Source: Hydractinia symbiolongicarpus (taxonomy: Eukaryota > Cnidaria > Hydrozoa > Anthoathecata > Hydractiniidae). Taken from it: a stretch of DNA of 64,000 nucleotides. Positions 26,111 to 37,659 of this stretch are shown here, piece after piece (within the stretch, counting starts at the first letter, position 1; each line of letters opens with the position of its first letter). The stretch spans positions 26,451,501 through 26,515,500 of the forward strand of contig NC_079881.1 of assembly GCF_029227915.1 (NCBI RefSeq), in the 5' to 3' direction. Position numbers and translations under genes: made by a program. The notes under the pieces were generated by a model. The model was not told the DNA's origin and did not search any database. It saw only the letters and a list, made by a program, of their open reading frames with translations.

Positions 26111-27171
26111 GAGACTTGTAGTTTTCAAAAATGTTTTCATTTTTGATGGGACGCTGAATAAAAGAAGTTTAATCGCCGGCAAACAAAAACCCGCGATGTC
26201 CCGTAAATCCCGGACTCGGCCCGTATAGTCAAAAGTATACAAAGAAAGTACCCAGGGAGTAAACTCATTTCCCGAACGATTTTTTAAATTATTTTTTCAC
26301 CACTAAAGCCCATGAGACTTGTATTTTTTAAAAATGTTTTCATTTTTGATGAGACGCTGAATAAAAGAAGTTTAATCGCCGGCAAACGAAAACCCGCGAT
26401 TTCCCGTAAATCCCGTACTCGGCCCGTATAGTCAAAAGTATACAAAGAAAGTACCCAGGGAGTAAATTCATTTCCCGAACGATTTTTTAAATTATTTTTT
26501 CACCACCAAAACGCATGAGACTTGTAGTTTTCAAAAATGTTTTCATTTTTAATGAGACGCTTAATGAAAGAGGTTTAATCGCCGGTAAACGAAAACCCGC
26601 GATTTCCCGTAAATCCCGGGCTTGTCCCGTATAGTCGAATGTATACAAAGAAAGTACCCTGTGAGTAAACTCATTTCCAGAACGATGTTTTAAATTATCT
26701 TTTCACCACTAAAACGCATGAGACTTGTAGTTTTTAAAAAATGTTTTCATTTTTGATGAGACGCTTAATGAAAGAAGTTTAATCGCCGGCAAACGAAAAC
26801 CAGCGATTTCCCCTAAATCCAGGGCTTGGCCCGTGTAGTCGAATGTATGCAAAGAAAGTACCCAGGGAGTAAACTCATTTCCCGAACGATTTTTTAAATT
26901 TTTTTTTCACCACTAAAACGCATGAGACTTGTAGTTTTCAAAAATGTTTCCATTTTTGATGAGACTCTTAATGAAAGAGGTTTAATCGCCGGCAAACGAA
27001 AACCCGCGATTTCCCGTAAATCCCGGGCTTGTCCCGTATAGTCGAATGTATACAAAGAAAAAGCCCTGTGAGTAAACTCATTTCCAGAACGATTTTTTAA
27101 ATTACTTTTTCACCACTAAAACGCATAACACTTGTGGTTTTGAAAAATGTTTTCATTTTTGATTAGACGCT
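26111..27171 (+). repeat. Mixed satellite segment
   Basis: About five monomers between two duplicated blocks: K units, a type G unit near 26.63 kb, a CCAGCGATTTCCCC unit near 26.8 kb and an N-like unit near 27.05-27.15 kb. The order from 26.7 kb resembles 18.2-18.7 kb. GTATTTTTTAAAAATG near 26.32 kb and GATGTCCCGTAAATCC near 26.2 kb are private base changes. Nothing but satellite was seen. Confidence 0.7.
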
Positions 27172-28952
27172 GAATAAAAGAAGTTTAATCGCCGGCAAAC
27201 GAAAACCCGCGATTTCCCGTAAATCCCGGGCTAGGCTCGTATAGTCAAAAGTATACAAAGAAAGTACACAGTGAGTAAACTCATTTCCCGAACGATTTTT
27301 TAAATTTTTTTTCACCACTAAAACACATGAGACTTGTAGTTTTCAAACTTGTTTTCATTTTTGATGAGACGCTGAATAAAAGAAGTTTAATCGCCGGCAA
27401 ACGGAAACCCGCGATTTCCCGTAAATCCCAGGCTTGGCCCGTATAGTTGAATGTATACAAAGAAAGTACACAAGGAGTAAACTGATTTCCCGAACGATTT
27501 TTCAAATTATTTCTGCACCACTAGAACGAATGAGACTTGTAGTTTTCAAAAATGTTTTCATTTTTAATGAGACGATTAATGAAAGAGGCTTAATCGCCGG
27601 TAAACGAAAACCCGCGATTTCCCGTAAATCCCGGGCTTGTCCCGTATAGTCGAATGTATACAAAGAAAGTACCCTGTGAGTAAACTCATTTCCAGAACGA
27701 TGTTTAAAATTATTTTTTCACCACTAAAACACATGAGACTTGTAGTTTTCAAAAATGTTTTCATTTTTGATGAGACGCTTAATGAAAGAGGTTTAATCGC
27801 CGGCAAACGAAAACCCGCGATTTCCCGTAAATCCCGGGCTTGGCCCGTATAGTCGAATGTATCCAAAGAAAAAGCCCTGTGAGTAAACTCATTTCCAGAA
27901 CGATTTTTTAAATTACTTTTTCACCACTAAAACGCATGAGACTTGTAGTTTTCAAAAATGTTTTCATTTTTGATGAGACGCTTAATGAAAGAGGTTTAAT
28001 CGCCGGCAAACGAAAACAAGCGATTTCCCCTAAATCCAGGGCTTGGCCCGTGTAGTCGAATGTTTGCAAAGAAAGTACCCAGGGAGTAAACTCATTTCCC
28101 GAACGATTTTTTAAATTTTTTTTTCACCACTAAAACGCATGAGACTTGTAGTTTTCAAAAATGTTTCCATTTTTGATGAGACGCTGAATAAAAGAAGTTT
28201 AATCGCCGGCAAACGAAAACCCGCGATTTCCCGTAAATCCCGGGCTTGGCTCGTATAGTCAAAAGTATACAAAGAAAGTACACAGTGAGTAAACTCATTT
28301 CCCGAACGATTTTTTAAATTTTTTTTCACCACTAAAACACATGAGACTTGTAGTTTTCAAACTTGTTTTCATTTTTGATGAGACGCTGAATAAAAGAAGT
28401 TTAATCGCCGGCAAACGAAAACCCGCGATTTCCCGTAAATCCCAGGCTTGGCCCGTATAGTTGAATGTATACAAAGAAAGTACACAAGGAGTAAACTGAT
28501 TTCCCGAACGATTTTTCAAATTATTTCTGCACCACTAGAACGAATGAGACTTGTAGTTTTCAAAAATGTTTTCATTTTTAATGAGACGATTAATGAAAGA
28601 GGCTTAATCGCCGGTAAACGAAAACCCGCGATTTCCCGTAAATCCCGGGCTTGTCCCGTATAGTCGAATGTATACAAAGAAAGTACCCTGTGAGTAAACT
28701 CATTTCCAGAGCGATGTTTTAAATTATTTTTTCACCACTAAAACACATGAGACTTGTAGTTTTCAAAACTGTTTTCATTTTTGATGAGACGCTTAATGAA
28801 AGAGGTTTAATCGCCGGCAAACGAAAACCCGCGATTTCCCGTAAATCCCGGGCTTGGCCCGTATAATTGAATGTATCCAAAGAAAAAGCCCTGTGAGTAA
28901 ACTCATTTCCAGAACGATTTTTTAAATTAGTTTTTCACCACTAAAACGCATA
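27172..28952 (+). repeat. 5-monomer duplication, 1014 bp, about 1.75 copies
   Basis: Units at 27281 and 27434 recur at 28295 and 28448, 1014 bp apart, with the order K, H, G, N. Copy 1 is about 27172-28185. Copy 2 is about 28186-28952 and ends where CATGAGACTTGTAG (copy 1, near 27.94 kb) is CATAACACTTGTGG. The order is the same as in the 1015-bp unit at 2.6-5.4 kb, so it is a diverged relative of that higher-order repeat. Confidence 0.78.
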
Positions 28953-30180
28953 ACACTTGTGGTTTTCAAAAATGTTTTCATTTTTGATTAGACGCTGAAT
29001 AAAAGAAGTTTAATCGCCGGCAAACGAAAACCCGCGATTTCCCGTAAATCCCGGGCTTGGCACGTATAGTCAAATGTATACAAAGAAAGTACACAGGGAG
29101 TAAACTCATTTCCCGAACGATTTTTTAAATTTTTTTTTCACCACTAAAACACATGAGACTTGTAGTTTTCAAACTTGTTTTCATTTTTGATGAGACGCTG
29201 AATAAAAGCAGTTTAATCGCCGGCAAACGAAAACCCGCGATTTCCCGTAAATCCCAGGCTTGGCCCGTATAGATGAATGTATACAAAGAAAGTACACAAG
29301 GAGTAAACTGATTTCCCGAACGATTTTTCAAATTATTTCTGCACCACTAGAACGAATGAGACTTGTAGTTTTCAAAAATGTTTTCATTTTTAATGAGACG
29401 CTTAATAAAAGAGGCTTAATCGCCGGTAAACGAAAACCCGCGATTTCCCGTAAATCCTGGGCTTGTCCCGTATAGTCGAATGTATACAAAGAAAGTACCC
29501 TGTGAGTAAACTCATTTCCAGAACGATGTTTTAAATTATCTTTTCACCACTAAAGCCCATGAGACTTGTAGTTTTTAAAAATGTTTTCATTTTTGATGAG
29601 ACGCTGAATTAAAGAAGTTTAATCGCCGGCAAACGAAAACCCGCCATTTCCTGTAAACCCCGGACTCGGCCCGCATAGTCAAAAGTATACAAAGAAAGTA
29701 CCCAGGGAGTAAACTCATTTCCCGAGCGATTTTTTAAAATATCTTTTCACCACTAAAGCCCATGAGACTTCTAGTTTTCAAAAATGTTTTCATTTTTGAT
29801 GAGACGCTGAATAAAAGAAGTTTAATCGCCGGCAAACGAAAACCTGCCATTTTCTGTAAACCCCGGACTCGGCCCGCATAGTCAAAAGTATACAAAGAAA
29901 GTACTCAGGGAGTAAACTCATTTCCCGAGCGATTTTTTAAATTATTTTTTCACCACTAAAACGCATGAGACTTGTAGTTTTCAAAAATGTTTTCATTTTT
30001 GATGAGACGCTGAATAAAAGAAGTTTAATCGCCGGCAAACGAAAACCCGCGATTTCCCGTAAATCCCGGGCTTGGCTCGTATAGTCAAAAGTATACAAAG
30101 AAAGTACACAGGGAGTAAACTCATTTCCCGAACGATTTTTTAAATTTTTTTTTCACCACTAAAACACATGAGACTTGTAG
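28953..30180 (+). repeat. Mixed satellite segment
   Basis: About six monomers. An ATGAATG type H unit lies at 29260, followed by a G unit and then two units carrying GTAAACCCCGGACTCG and GCATAGTC (near 29.65 and 29.85 kb), as in the 13-monomer unit near 8.75 and 9.17 kb. This end of the segment therefore resembles part of that unit without the 10-bp deletion. Nothing but satellite was seen. Confidence 0.7.
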
Positions 30181-30798
30181 TTTTTAAAAATGTTTTCATT
30201 TTTAATGAGACGCTGAATAAAGGAAGGTTACTCGCCGGCAAAGGAAAACCCGCGACTTCCCGTAAATCCGGACTCGGCCCGTATAGTCAAAAGTGTACAA
30301 AGAAAGTACCCAGGGAGTAAACTCATTTCCCGAACGATTTTTTAAATTATTATTTTACCACTAAAGCCCATGAGACTTGTAGTTTTTAAAAATGTTTTCA
30401 TTTTTGATGAGACGCTGAATAAAAGAAGTTTAATCGCCGGCAAACGAAAACCCGCGACTTCCCGTAAATCCCGGACTCGGCCCGTATAGTCAAAAGTATA
30501 CAAAGAAAGTACCCAGGGTGTAAACTCATTTCCCGAACGATTTTTTAAATTATTATTTCACCACTAAAACCCATGAGATTGTAGTTTTTAAAAATGTTTT
30601 CATTTTTGATGAGACGCTGAATAAAAGAAGTTTAATCGCCGGCAAACGAAAACCCGCGACTTCCCGTAAATCCCGGACTCGGCCCGTATAGTCAAAAGTA
30701 TACAAAGAAAGTACCCAGGGTGTAAACTCATTTCCCGAACGATTTTTTAAATTATTATTTCACCACTAAAGCCCATGAGACTTGTAGTTTTTAAAAAT

Positions 30799-30870
30799 GT
30801 TTTCATTTTTGATGAGACGCTGAATAAAAGAAGATTAATGTTTTCATTTTTGATGAGACGCTGAATAAAA
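30799..30870 (+). repeat. 40-bp internal duplication scar, copy 1
   Basis: Seen: TGTTTTCATTTTTGATGAGA begins at 30799 and again at 30839, so a 40-bp part of the monomer is doubled, joined through GAAGATTAATG. An identical scar lies 1460 bp downstream at 32259-32330. It breaks the 203-bp phase and was clearly present before the 1460-bp duplication. Confidence 0.88.
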
Positions 30871-32258
30871 AAAGTTTAATCGCCGGCAAACGAAAACCCG
30901 CGACTTACCGTAAATCCCGGACTCGGCCCGTATAGTCAAAAGTATACAAAAAAAGTACCCACGGTGTAAACTCATTTCCCGAACGATTTTTTAAATTTTT
31001 TTTTCACCACTAAAACACATGAGACTTGTAGTTTGCAAACTTGTTTTCATTTTTGATGAGACGCTGAATAAAAGAAGTTTAATCGCCGGCAAACGAAAAC
31101 CCGCGATTTCCCGTAAATCTCAGGCTTGGCCCGTATAGTTGAATGTATATAAAGAAAGTACCCAGGGAGTAAACTCATTTCCCGAACGATTTTTTAAATT
31201 ATTGTTTCACCACTAAAACGCATGAGACTTGTAGTTTTCAAAAATGTTTTCATTTTTGATGAGACGCTGAATAAAAGAAGTTTAATCGCCGACAAACGAA
31301 AACCTGCGATTTCCCGTAAATCCCGGACGCGGCCCGTATAGTCAAAAGTATACAAAGAAAGTACCCAGGGAGTAAACTCATTTCCCGAACGATTTTTTAA
31401 ATTATTTTTTCACCACTAAAACCCATGAGACTTGTAGTTTTCAGAAATGTTTTCATTTTTGATGAGACGCTTAATAAAAGTGGTTTAATCGCGGGCAAAC
31501 AAAAACCCGCGATTTCCCGTAAATCCCGGGCTTGGCCCGTATAGTCAAAAGTATACAAAGAAAGTACCCAGAGAGTAAACTCATTTCCCGAACGATTTTT
31601 TATATTATTTTTTCACCACTAAAACGCATGAGACTTGTAGTTTTTAGAAATGTTTTCATTTTTAATGAGACGCTGAATAAAGGAAGGTTACTCGCCGGCA
31701 AAGGAAAACCCGCGACTTCCCGAAAATCCGGACTCGGCCCGTATAGTCAAAAGTGTACAAAGAAAGTACCCAGGGAGTAAACTCATTTCCCGAACGATTT
31801 TTTAAATTATTATTTTACCACTAAAGCCCATGAGACTTGTAGTTTTTAAAAATGTTTTCATTTTTGATGAGACGCTGAATAAAAGAAGTTTAATCGCCGG
31901 CAAACGAAAACCCGCGACTTCCCGTAAATCCCGGACTCGGCCCGTATAGTCAAAAGTATACAAAGAAAGTACCCAGGGTGTAAACTCATTTCCCGAACGA
32001 TTTTTTAAATTATTATTTCACCACTAAAACCCATGAGATTGTAGTTTTTAAAAATGTTTTCATTTTTGATGAGACGCTGAATAAAAGAAGTTTAATCGCC
32101 GGCAAACGAAAACCCGCGACTTCCCGTAAATCCCGGACTCGGCCCGTATAGTCAAAAGTATACAAAGAAAGTACCCAGGGTGTAAACTCATTTCCCGAAC
32201 GATTTTTTAAATTATTATTTCACCACTAAAGCCCATGAGACTTGTAGTTTTTAAAAAT

Positions 32259-32330
32259 GTTTTCATTTTTGATGAGACGCTGAATAAAAGAAGATTAATG
32301 TTTTCATTTTTGATGAGACGCTGAATAAAA
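32259..32330 (+). repeat. 40-bp internal duplication scar, copy 2
   Basis: The same 40-bp doubling as at 30799, carried by the second 1460-bp copy, with the same GAAGATTAATG junction. It was not noticed anywhere else in the window. Confidence 0.88.
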
Positions 32331-33100
32331 AAAGTTTAATCGCCGGCAAACGAAAACCCGCGACTTACCGTAAATCCCGGACTCGGCCCGTATAGTCAAA
32401 AGTATACAAAAAAAGTACCCACGGTGTAAACTCATTTCCCGAACGATTTTTTAAATTTTTTTTTCACCACTAAAACACATGAGACTTGTAGTTTGCAAAC
32501 TTGTTTTCATTTTTGATGAGACGCTGAATAAAAGAAGTTTAATCGCCGGCAAACGGAAACCCGCGATTTCCCGTAAATCTCAGGCTTGGCCCGTATAGTT
32601 GAATGTATATAAAGAAAGTACCCAGGGAGTAAACTCATTTCCCGAACGATTTTTTAAATTATTGTTTCACCACTAAAACGCATGAGACTTGTAGTTTTCA
32701 AAAATGTTTTCATTTTTGATGAGACGCTGAATAAAAGAAGTTTAATCGCCGACAAACGAAAACCTGCGATTTCCCGTAAATCCCGGACGCGGCCCGTATA
32801 GTCAAAAGTATACAAAGAAAGTACCCAGGGAGTAAACTCATTTCCCGAACGATTTTTTAAATTATTTTTTCACCACTAAAACCCATGAGACTTGTAGTTT
32901 TCAGAAATGTTTTCATTTTTGATGAGACGCTTAATAAAAGTGGTTTAATCGCGGGCAAACAAAAACCCGCGATTTCCCGTAAATCCCGGGCTTGGCCCGT
33001 ATAGTCAAAAGTATACAAAGAAAGTACCCAGAGAGTAAACTCATTTCCCGAACGATTTTTTATATTATTTTTTCACCACTAAAACGCATGAGACTTGTAG

Positions 33101-33761
33101 TTTTTAAAAATGTTTTCATTTTTGATGGGACGCTGAATAAAAGAAGTTTAATCACCGGCAAACGAAAACCCGCGATTTCCCGTAAATCCCGGACTCGGCC
33201 CGTATAGTCAAAAGTATACAAAGAAAGTACCCAGGGAGTAAACTCATTTCCCGAACGATTTTTTAAATTATTTTTTCACCACTAAAACGCATGAGACTTG
33301 TAGTTTTCAAAAATGTTTTCATTTTTGATGAGACGCTTAATGAAAGAGGTTTAATCGCTGGCAAACGAAAACCTGCGATTTCCCGTAAATCCCGGGCTTG
33401 GCCCGTATAGTCAAATGTATACAAAGAAAAAGCCCTGTGAGTAAACTCATTTCCAGAACGATTTTTTAAATTACTTTTTCACCACTAAAACGCATAACAC
33501 TTGTAGTTTTCAAAAATGTTTTCATTTTTGATGAGACGCTGAATAAAAGAAGTTTAATCGCCGGCAAACGAAAACCCGCGATTTCCCGTAAATCCCGGGC
33601 TTGGCCCGTATAGTCAAAAGTATACAAAGAAAGTACACAGGGAGTAAACTCATTTCCCGAACGATTTTTTAAATTTTTTTTTTCACCACTAAAACGCATG
33701 AGACTTGTAGTTTCCAAACTTGTTTTCATTTTTGATGAGACGCTGAATAAAACAAGTTTAA
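33101..33761 (+). repeat. Satellite left flank of the inserted element
   Basis: Just over three monomers that match 37.71-38.37 kb at an offset of 4609. Shared marks are AATCACCGGCAAACG (33151/37760), AATCGCTGGCAAACG, TAGTTTCCAAACTTG and AAAACAAGTTTAA. The offset on the other side of the insertion is 3858. The difference of 751 is the 747-bp element plus a 4-bp target duplication. Confidence 0.88.
33758..33761. other. Target site duplication, left (TTAA)
   Basis: TTAA next to the left terminal repeat. It belongs to the satellite word GTTTAATCGCC, which is present in nearly every monomer. Confidence 0.93.
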
Positions 33762-33778
33762 CCCTATTCGGTCCGGGG
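33762..33778 (+). repeat. Left terminal inverted repeat (17 bp)
   Basis: CCCTATTCGGTCCGGGG, the exact reverse complement of 34492-34508. It runs directly into an 11-base G run (33775-33785). Confidence 0.95.
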
Positions 33779-33803
33779 GGGGGGGCGGATTCCGCCCCCC
33801 CCC
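33775..33803. repeat. Left subterminal GC palindrome of the element
   Basis: An 11-base G run, CGGATTCCG, then a 9-base C run. It can fold into a very stable GC hairpin around a central T. Its counterpart at 34444-34470 reads as the inverted version. Subterminal repeats of this kind are known as possible transposase contact sites; that role is inferred here. Confidence 0.85.
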
Positions 33804-34121
33804 TGACGGTTTTTTTTTAATAACTCCTGATTGCTTTGTTATATGGCTATGATACTTACTGAGTTTCAACATTTATCTATTAGACACCTGCATGCTAATT
33901 TTTTAGGTCCCATACCTTTCAGAGGCTTTGATATTGGCCATTACTCGAAACTACCCCTAAAAATCTCTATGAAATCCTTATAATGGGGAAAATATAATAA
34001 CTCCTGTTAGGATTATTCTTAGAACTTGAAACTTGCAACACAACTTTGTTTCATCAAGAAGAATCATTTTGAAAAATTTGAACACGTGAGTAATCCGATT
34101 TCCCGATTTTGTCGGATTTTA

Positions 34122-34152
34122 CCCGAAAATCGGAAAAAAACGGATTTTCGGG
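34122..34152. repeat. Internal inverted pair of the element
   Basis: CCCGAAAATC at 34122-34131 and GATTTTCGGG at 34143-34152 are exact inverted copies with an 11-base loop. Neighbouring copies of CCGATTT and CGGATTTT (34094-34120) make this a small cluster of related words. Function unknown. Confidence 0.7.
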
Positions 34153-34443
34153 CAATTTTTGGCAATTTTTCATCCGATCCATGTAAAAACCGGAAGATAT
34201 GTTAAATAACTTTTATTTAGCTTTCAGAAACTTCAAACAGAATGTAAAAATTCGCTCTAGAACAAAAGTAATTATATTTTAAGCAGATAGTGGCATTTTT
34301 AACAATTTTCAAGCTTTTGATGACGTCACAGAAAATGTGCTGACGCAAGCAAATTTTTTTTGGCACCATTTTGTTCCTTTTATGACGTACTATAAGTGTG
34401 CCAAGTTTGATTCAATTTGAACAACGCTATGAAAAGTTATTGA

Positions 34444-34470
34444 GGGGGGGCGGAATCCGCCCCCCCCCCC
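34444..34470. repeat. Right subterminal GC palindrome of the element
   Basis: A 7-base G run, CGGAATCCG, then an 11-base C run. It is in inverted orientation to 33775-33803 with unequal run lengths, as expected of slippage-prone homopolymers, so run lengths here may be uncertain. Confidence 0.83.
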
Positions 34471-34491
34471 GGTCATAGTATGTTCGAAAAA

Positions 34492-34508
34492 CCCCGGACC
34501 GAATAGGG
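34492..34508 (-). repeat. Right terminal inverted repeat (17 bp)
   Basis: CCCCGGACCGAATAGGG on the plus strand, a perfect inverted match to 33762-33778. Unlike the left end, about 20 bp separate it from the nearby GC palindrome. Confidence 0.95.
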
Positions 34509-34512
34509 TTAA
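34509..34512. other. Target site duplication, right (TTAA)
   Basis: TTAA next to the right terminal repeat, followed by TCGCCGGCAAACG, so the satellite resumes in register. The uninterrupted copy at 38367-38370 has only one TTAA. Confidence 0.93.
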
Positions 34513-37500
34513 TCGCCGGCAAACGAAAACCCGCGATTTCCCGTAAATCCCAGGCTTGGCCCGTATAGTTGAATGTATATAAAGAAAGTACCCAAGGAGT
34601 AATCTCATTTCCCGAACGATTTTTTAAATTATTTTTTCACCACTAAAACGTATGAGACTTGTAGTTTTCAAAAATGTTTTCATTTTTGATGAGACGCTTA
34701 ATGAAACAGGTTTAATCGCCGGCAAACGAAAACCAGCGATTTCCCCTGAATTCCGGGCTTGGCCCGTGTAGTCGAATGTATACAAAGAAAGTGCCCAGGG
34801 AGTAAACTCATTTCCCGAGTGATTTTTAAAATTTTTTTTCACCACTAAAACGCATGAGACTTGTAGTTTTCAAAAATGTTTTCATTTTTGATGAGACGCT
34901 TCATGAAAGAGGTTTAATCGCCGGCAAACGAAAACCCGCGATTTCCCGTCAATCCTGGGATTGGCCCGTGTAGTGGAATGTATACAAAGAAAGTACCCTG
35001 TGAGTAAACTCATTTCCAGAACGATTTTTTAAATTATTTTTTCACCACTAAAAAGCATAAGACTTGTAGTTTTTAAAAATATTTTCATTTTTGATGAGAC
35101 GCTGAATAAAAGAAGTTTAATCGCCGGCAAACGAAAACCCGCGATTTCCCGTAAATCCCGGGCTTGGCCCGTATAGTCGAAAGTATACAAAGAAAGTACC
35201 CTGTGAGTAATCTCATTTCCCGAAAGATTTTTTTTATTATTTTTTCACCACTAAAACGCATGAGACTTGTAGTTTTCAAAAATGTTTTCATTTTTGATGG
35301 GACGCTGAATAAAAGAAGTTTAATCGCCGGCAAACTAAAACCCACGATTTCCCGCAAATCCCCGGCTTGGCCCGTGTAGTCGAATGTATACAAAGAAAGT
35401 ACCCTGTGAGTAAACTCATTTCCAGAACGATTTTTTAAATTATTTTTTCACCACTAAAACGCATAAGACTAGTAGTTTTCAAAAATGTTTTCATTTTTGA
35501 TGAGACGCTGAATAAAAAAAGTTTAATCGCCGGCAAACGAAAACCCGCGATTTCCCGTAAATCCCGGACTCGACCCATATAGTCAAAAGTATACAAAAAA
35601 AGTACCCAGGGAGTAAACTCATTTCCCAAACGATTTTTTAAATTATTTTTTCACCACTAAAACGCATGAGACTTGTAGTTTTCAAAAATGTTTTCATTTT
35701 TGATGAGACGCTGAATAAAAGAAGTTTAATCGCCGGCAAACGAAAACCCGCGATTTCCCGTAAATCCCGGGCTTGGCCCGTATAGTTAAAAGTATACAAA
35801 AAAAGTACACAGGGAGTAAACTCATTTTCCGAACGATTTTTTTAATTTTTTTTTCACAACTAAAACGCATGAGACTTGTAGTTTTCAAACTTGTTTTCAT
35901 TTTTGATGAGACGCTGGATAAAAGAAGTTTAATCGCCGGCAAACGAAAACCCGCGATTTCCCGTAAATCCCAGGCTTGGCCCGTATAGTTGAATGTATAT
36001 AAAAAAAATACCCATGGAGTAAACCAATTTCCCGAACGATTTTTCAAATTATTTCTGAAGCACTAGAACGAATGAGACTTGTAGTTTTCAGAAATGTTTT
36101 CATTTTTGATGAGCTGCTTAATGAAAGTGGTTTAATCGCCGGCAAACGAAAACCTGCGATTTCCCGTAAATCCCGGGCTTGGCCCGTATAGTCGAATGTA
36201 TACAAAGAAAAAGCCCTGTGAGTAAACTCATTTCCAGAACGATTTTTTAAATAACTTTTTCACCACTAAAACGCATAAGACTTGTTGTTTTCAAAAATGT
36301 TTTCATTTTTGATGAGACGCTGAATAAAAGAAGTTTAATCGCCGGCAAACGAAAACCCGCGATTTCCCGTAAATCCCGGACACGGCCCGTATAGTCAAAA
36401 GTATACAAAAAAAGTACACAGGGTGTAAACTCATTTCCCGAACGATTTTTTAAATTTTTTTTTCACAACTAAAACGCATGAGACTTGTAGTTTTGAAACT
36501 TGTTTTCATTTTTGATGAGACGCTGGATAAAAGAAGTTTAATCGCCGGCAAACGAAAACCCGCGATTTCCCGTAAATCCCAGGCTTGGCCCGTATAGTTG
36601 AATGTATATAAAGAAAGTACCCAAGGAGTAAACTAATTTCCCGAACGATTTTTCATATTATTTCTGAAGCACTAGAACGAATGAGACTTGTAGTTTTCAA
36701 AAATGTTTTCATTTTTGATGAGACGCTGAATGAAAGAAGTTTTATCGCCGGCAAACGAAAACCCGCCATTTCCCGTAAACCCCGGACTCGGCCCGTATAG
36801 TCAAAAGTATACAAAGAAAGTACCCTGTGAGTAAACGCATTTCCAAAACGATTTTTTAAGTTATCTTTTCACCACTAAAACGCATGAGACTTGTAGTTTT
36901 TAAAAATGTTTTCATTTTTGATGAGACACTGAATAAAAGAAGTTTAATCGCCGGAAAACGAAAACCCGCCATTTCCCGTAAACCCCGGGCTTGGCCCGTA
37001 TAGTCAAAAGTATAAAAAGAAAGTACCCAGGGAGTAAACTCATTTCCCGAACGATTTTTTAAATTATTTTTTCACCACTAAAACGCATGAGACTTGTAGT
37101 TTTCAAAAATGTTTTCATTTTTGATGAGACGCCTAATGAAAGAGGTTTAATCGCCGGCAAACGAAAACCCGCGATTTCCCGTAAATCCCGGGCTTGGCCC
37201 CGTATAGTCGAATGTATACAAAGAAAAAGCCCTGTGAGTAAACTCATTTCCAGAACGATTTTTTAAATTACTTTTTCACCACTAAAACGCATAAGACTTG
37301 TAGTTTTCAAAAATGTTTTCATTTTTGATGAGACGCTGAATAAAAGAAGTTTAATCGCCGGAAACAAAAACCCGCAATTTCCCGTAAATCCCGGGCTTGG
37401 CCCGTATAGTCAAAAGTATACAAAGAAAGTACCCAGGGAGTAAACTCATTTCCCGAACGATTTTTAAAAATTATTTTTTCACCACTAAAACGCATGAGAC

Positions 37501-37650
37501 TTGTAGTTTTCAGAAATGTTTTCATTTTTGATGAGACGCTTAATGAAAGTGGTTTAATCGCCGGCAAACGAAAACCCGCGATTTCCCGTAAATTCCGCTC
37601 TTGGCCCGTATAGTCGAATGTATACAAAGAAAAAGCCCTGTGAGTAAACT
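34513..37650 (+). repeat. Mixed satellite, right flank of the element
   Basis: 34513 to about 35.48 kb matches 38.37-39.34 kb at an offset of 3858. After that come units with CTGAAGCACTAGAACG, a type H relative, at 36.05 and 36.66 kb, 609 bp apart (three monomers). K and N-like units follow to 37.65 kb. CTTGGCCCCGTATAG near 37.2 kb has an added C. No other insert was seen. Confidence 0.75.
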
Positions 37651-37659
37651 CATTTCCGG

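Larger units (their letters stand above)
30181..33100 (+). repeat. 1460-bp tandem duplication, two copies
   Basis: Copy 1 is about 30181-31640 and copy 2 about 31641-33100. Private marks repeat at exactly 1460 bp: GGAAGGTTACTCGCCGG near 30222/31682, GAAGATTAATG near 30830/32290, GTAGTTTGCAAACTTG near 31031/32491 and GGACGCGGCCCG near 31325/32785. The length equals seven monomers plus about 39 bp, the excess coming from a shared 40-bp internal duplication. Few differences were seen (for example CGTAAATCCGG versus CGAAAATCCGG near 30260/31720). Confidence 0.9.
1..33761 (+). repeat. Satellite array, left arm (about 203-bp monomers, head to tail)
   Basis: Seen: the same roughly 203-bp unit repeats without a break, shown by the recurring words TTGGCCCGTATAG, CACCACTAAAACGCATGAGA, GATGAGACGCTGAATAAAAG and TAATCGCCGGCAAACG at constant spacing. 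About 166 units are estimated by dividing length by 203. All are in one orientation; I saw no inverted unit. Length variants are rare: a 10-bp deletion at three places, a 40-bp internal duplication at two places, and scattered 1-2 bp indels. Known: long tandem arrays with higher-order structure are typical of centromeric or heterochromatic DNA in eukaryotes. Inferred: no protein or RNA gene lies here. I do not recognise the satellite family. The left window edge cuts a monomer. Confidence 0.97.
33762..34508. mobile_element. Non-autonomous TTAA-targeting inverted-repeat element (piggyBac-like MITE), 747 bp
   Basis: Seen: the ends are perfect 17-bp inverted repeats (CCCTATTCGGTCCGGGG), flanked on each side by TTAA. 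The inside is unrelated to the satellite and includes a GC-rich palindrome near each end, a CACGTG at 34083, a TGACGTCA at 34321 and a 10-bp inverted pair at 34122-34152. The matching satellite copy at 38367 has a single TTAA and no insert, confirming both limits. Known: TTAA target duplication and termini starting CCC are hallmarks of the piggyBac superfamily. There is no room for a transposase of usual size and no long frame; a minus-strand frame at 34390-34608 straddles the junction and is not credible. Inferred: a MITE moved by a transposase encoded elsewhere. I do not recognise the named family. Confidence 0.9.

Noticed and set aside
30799-30870. A second inserted element at the 40-bp irregularity
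   Set aside because: All the extra sequence is satellite, a direct doubling of 40 bp, with no inverted ends or target duplication.
33775-33803. Bacterial-type terminator hairpin
   Set aside because: The GC hairpin lies inside a TTAA-flanked transposon in eukaryotic satellite DNA, with no gene upstream.
34083-34328. CACGTG and TGACGTCA as promoter elements of the transposon
   Set aside because: Both words are present but can occur by chance, and there is no gene in the element for them to drive.
34390-34608. Minus-strand frame across the right end of the transposon
   Set aside because: It straddles the junction between element and satellite and includes the translated GC run. It has no transposase motif and is chance.
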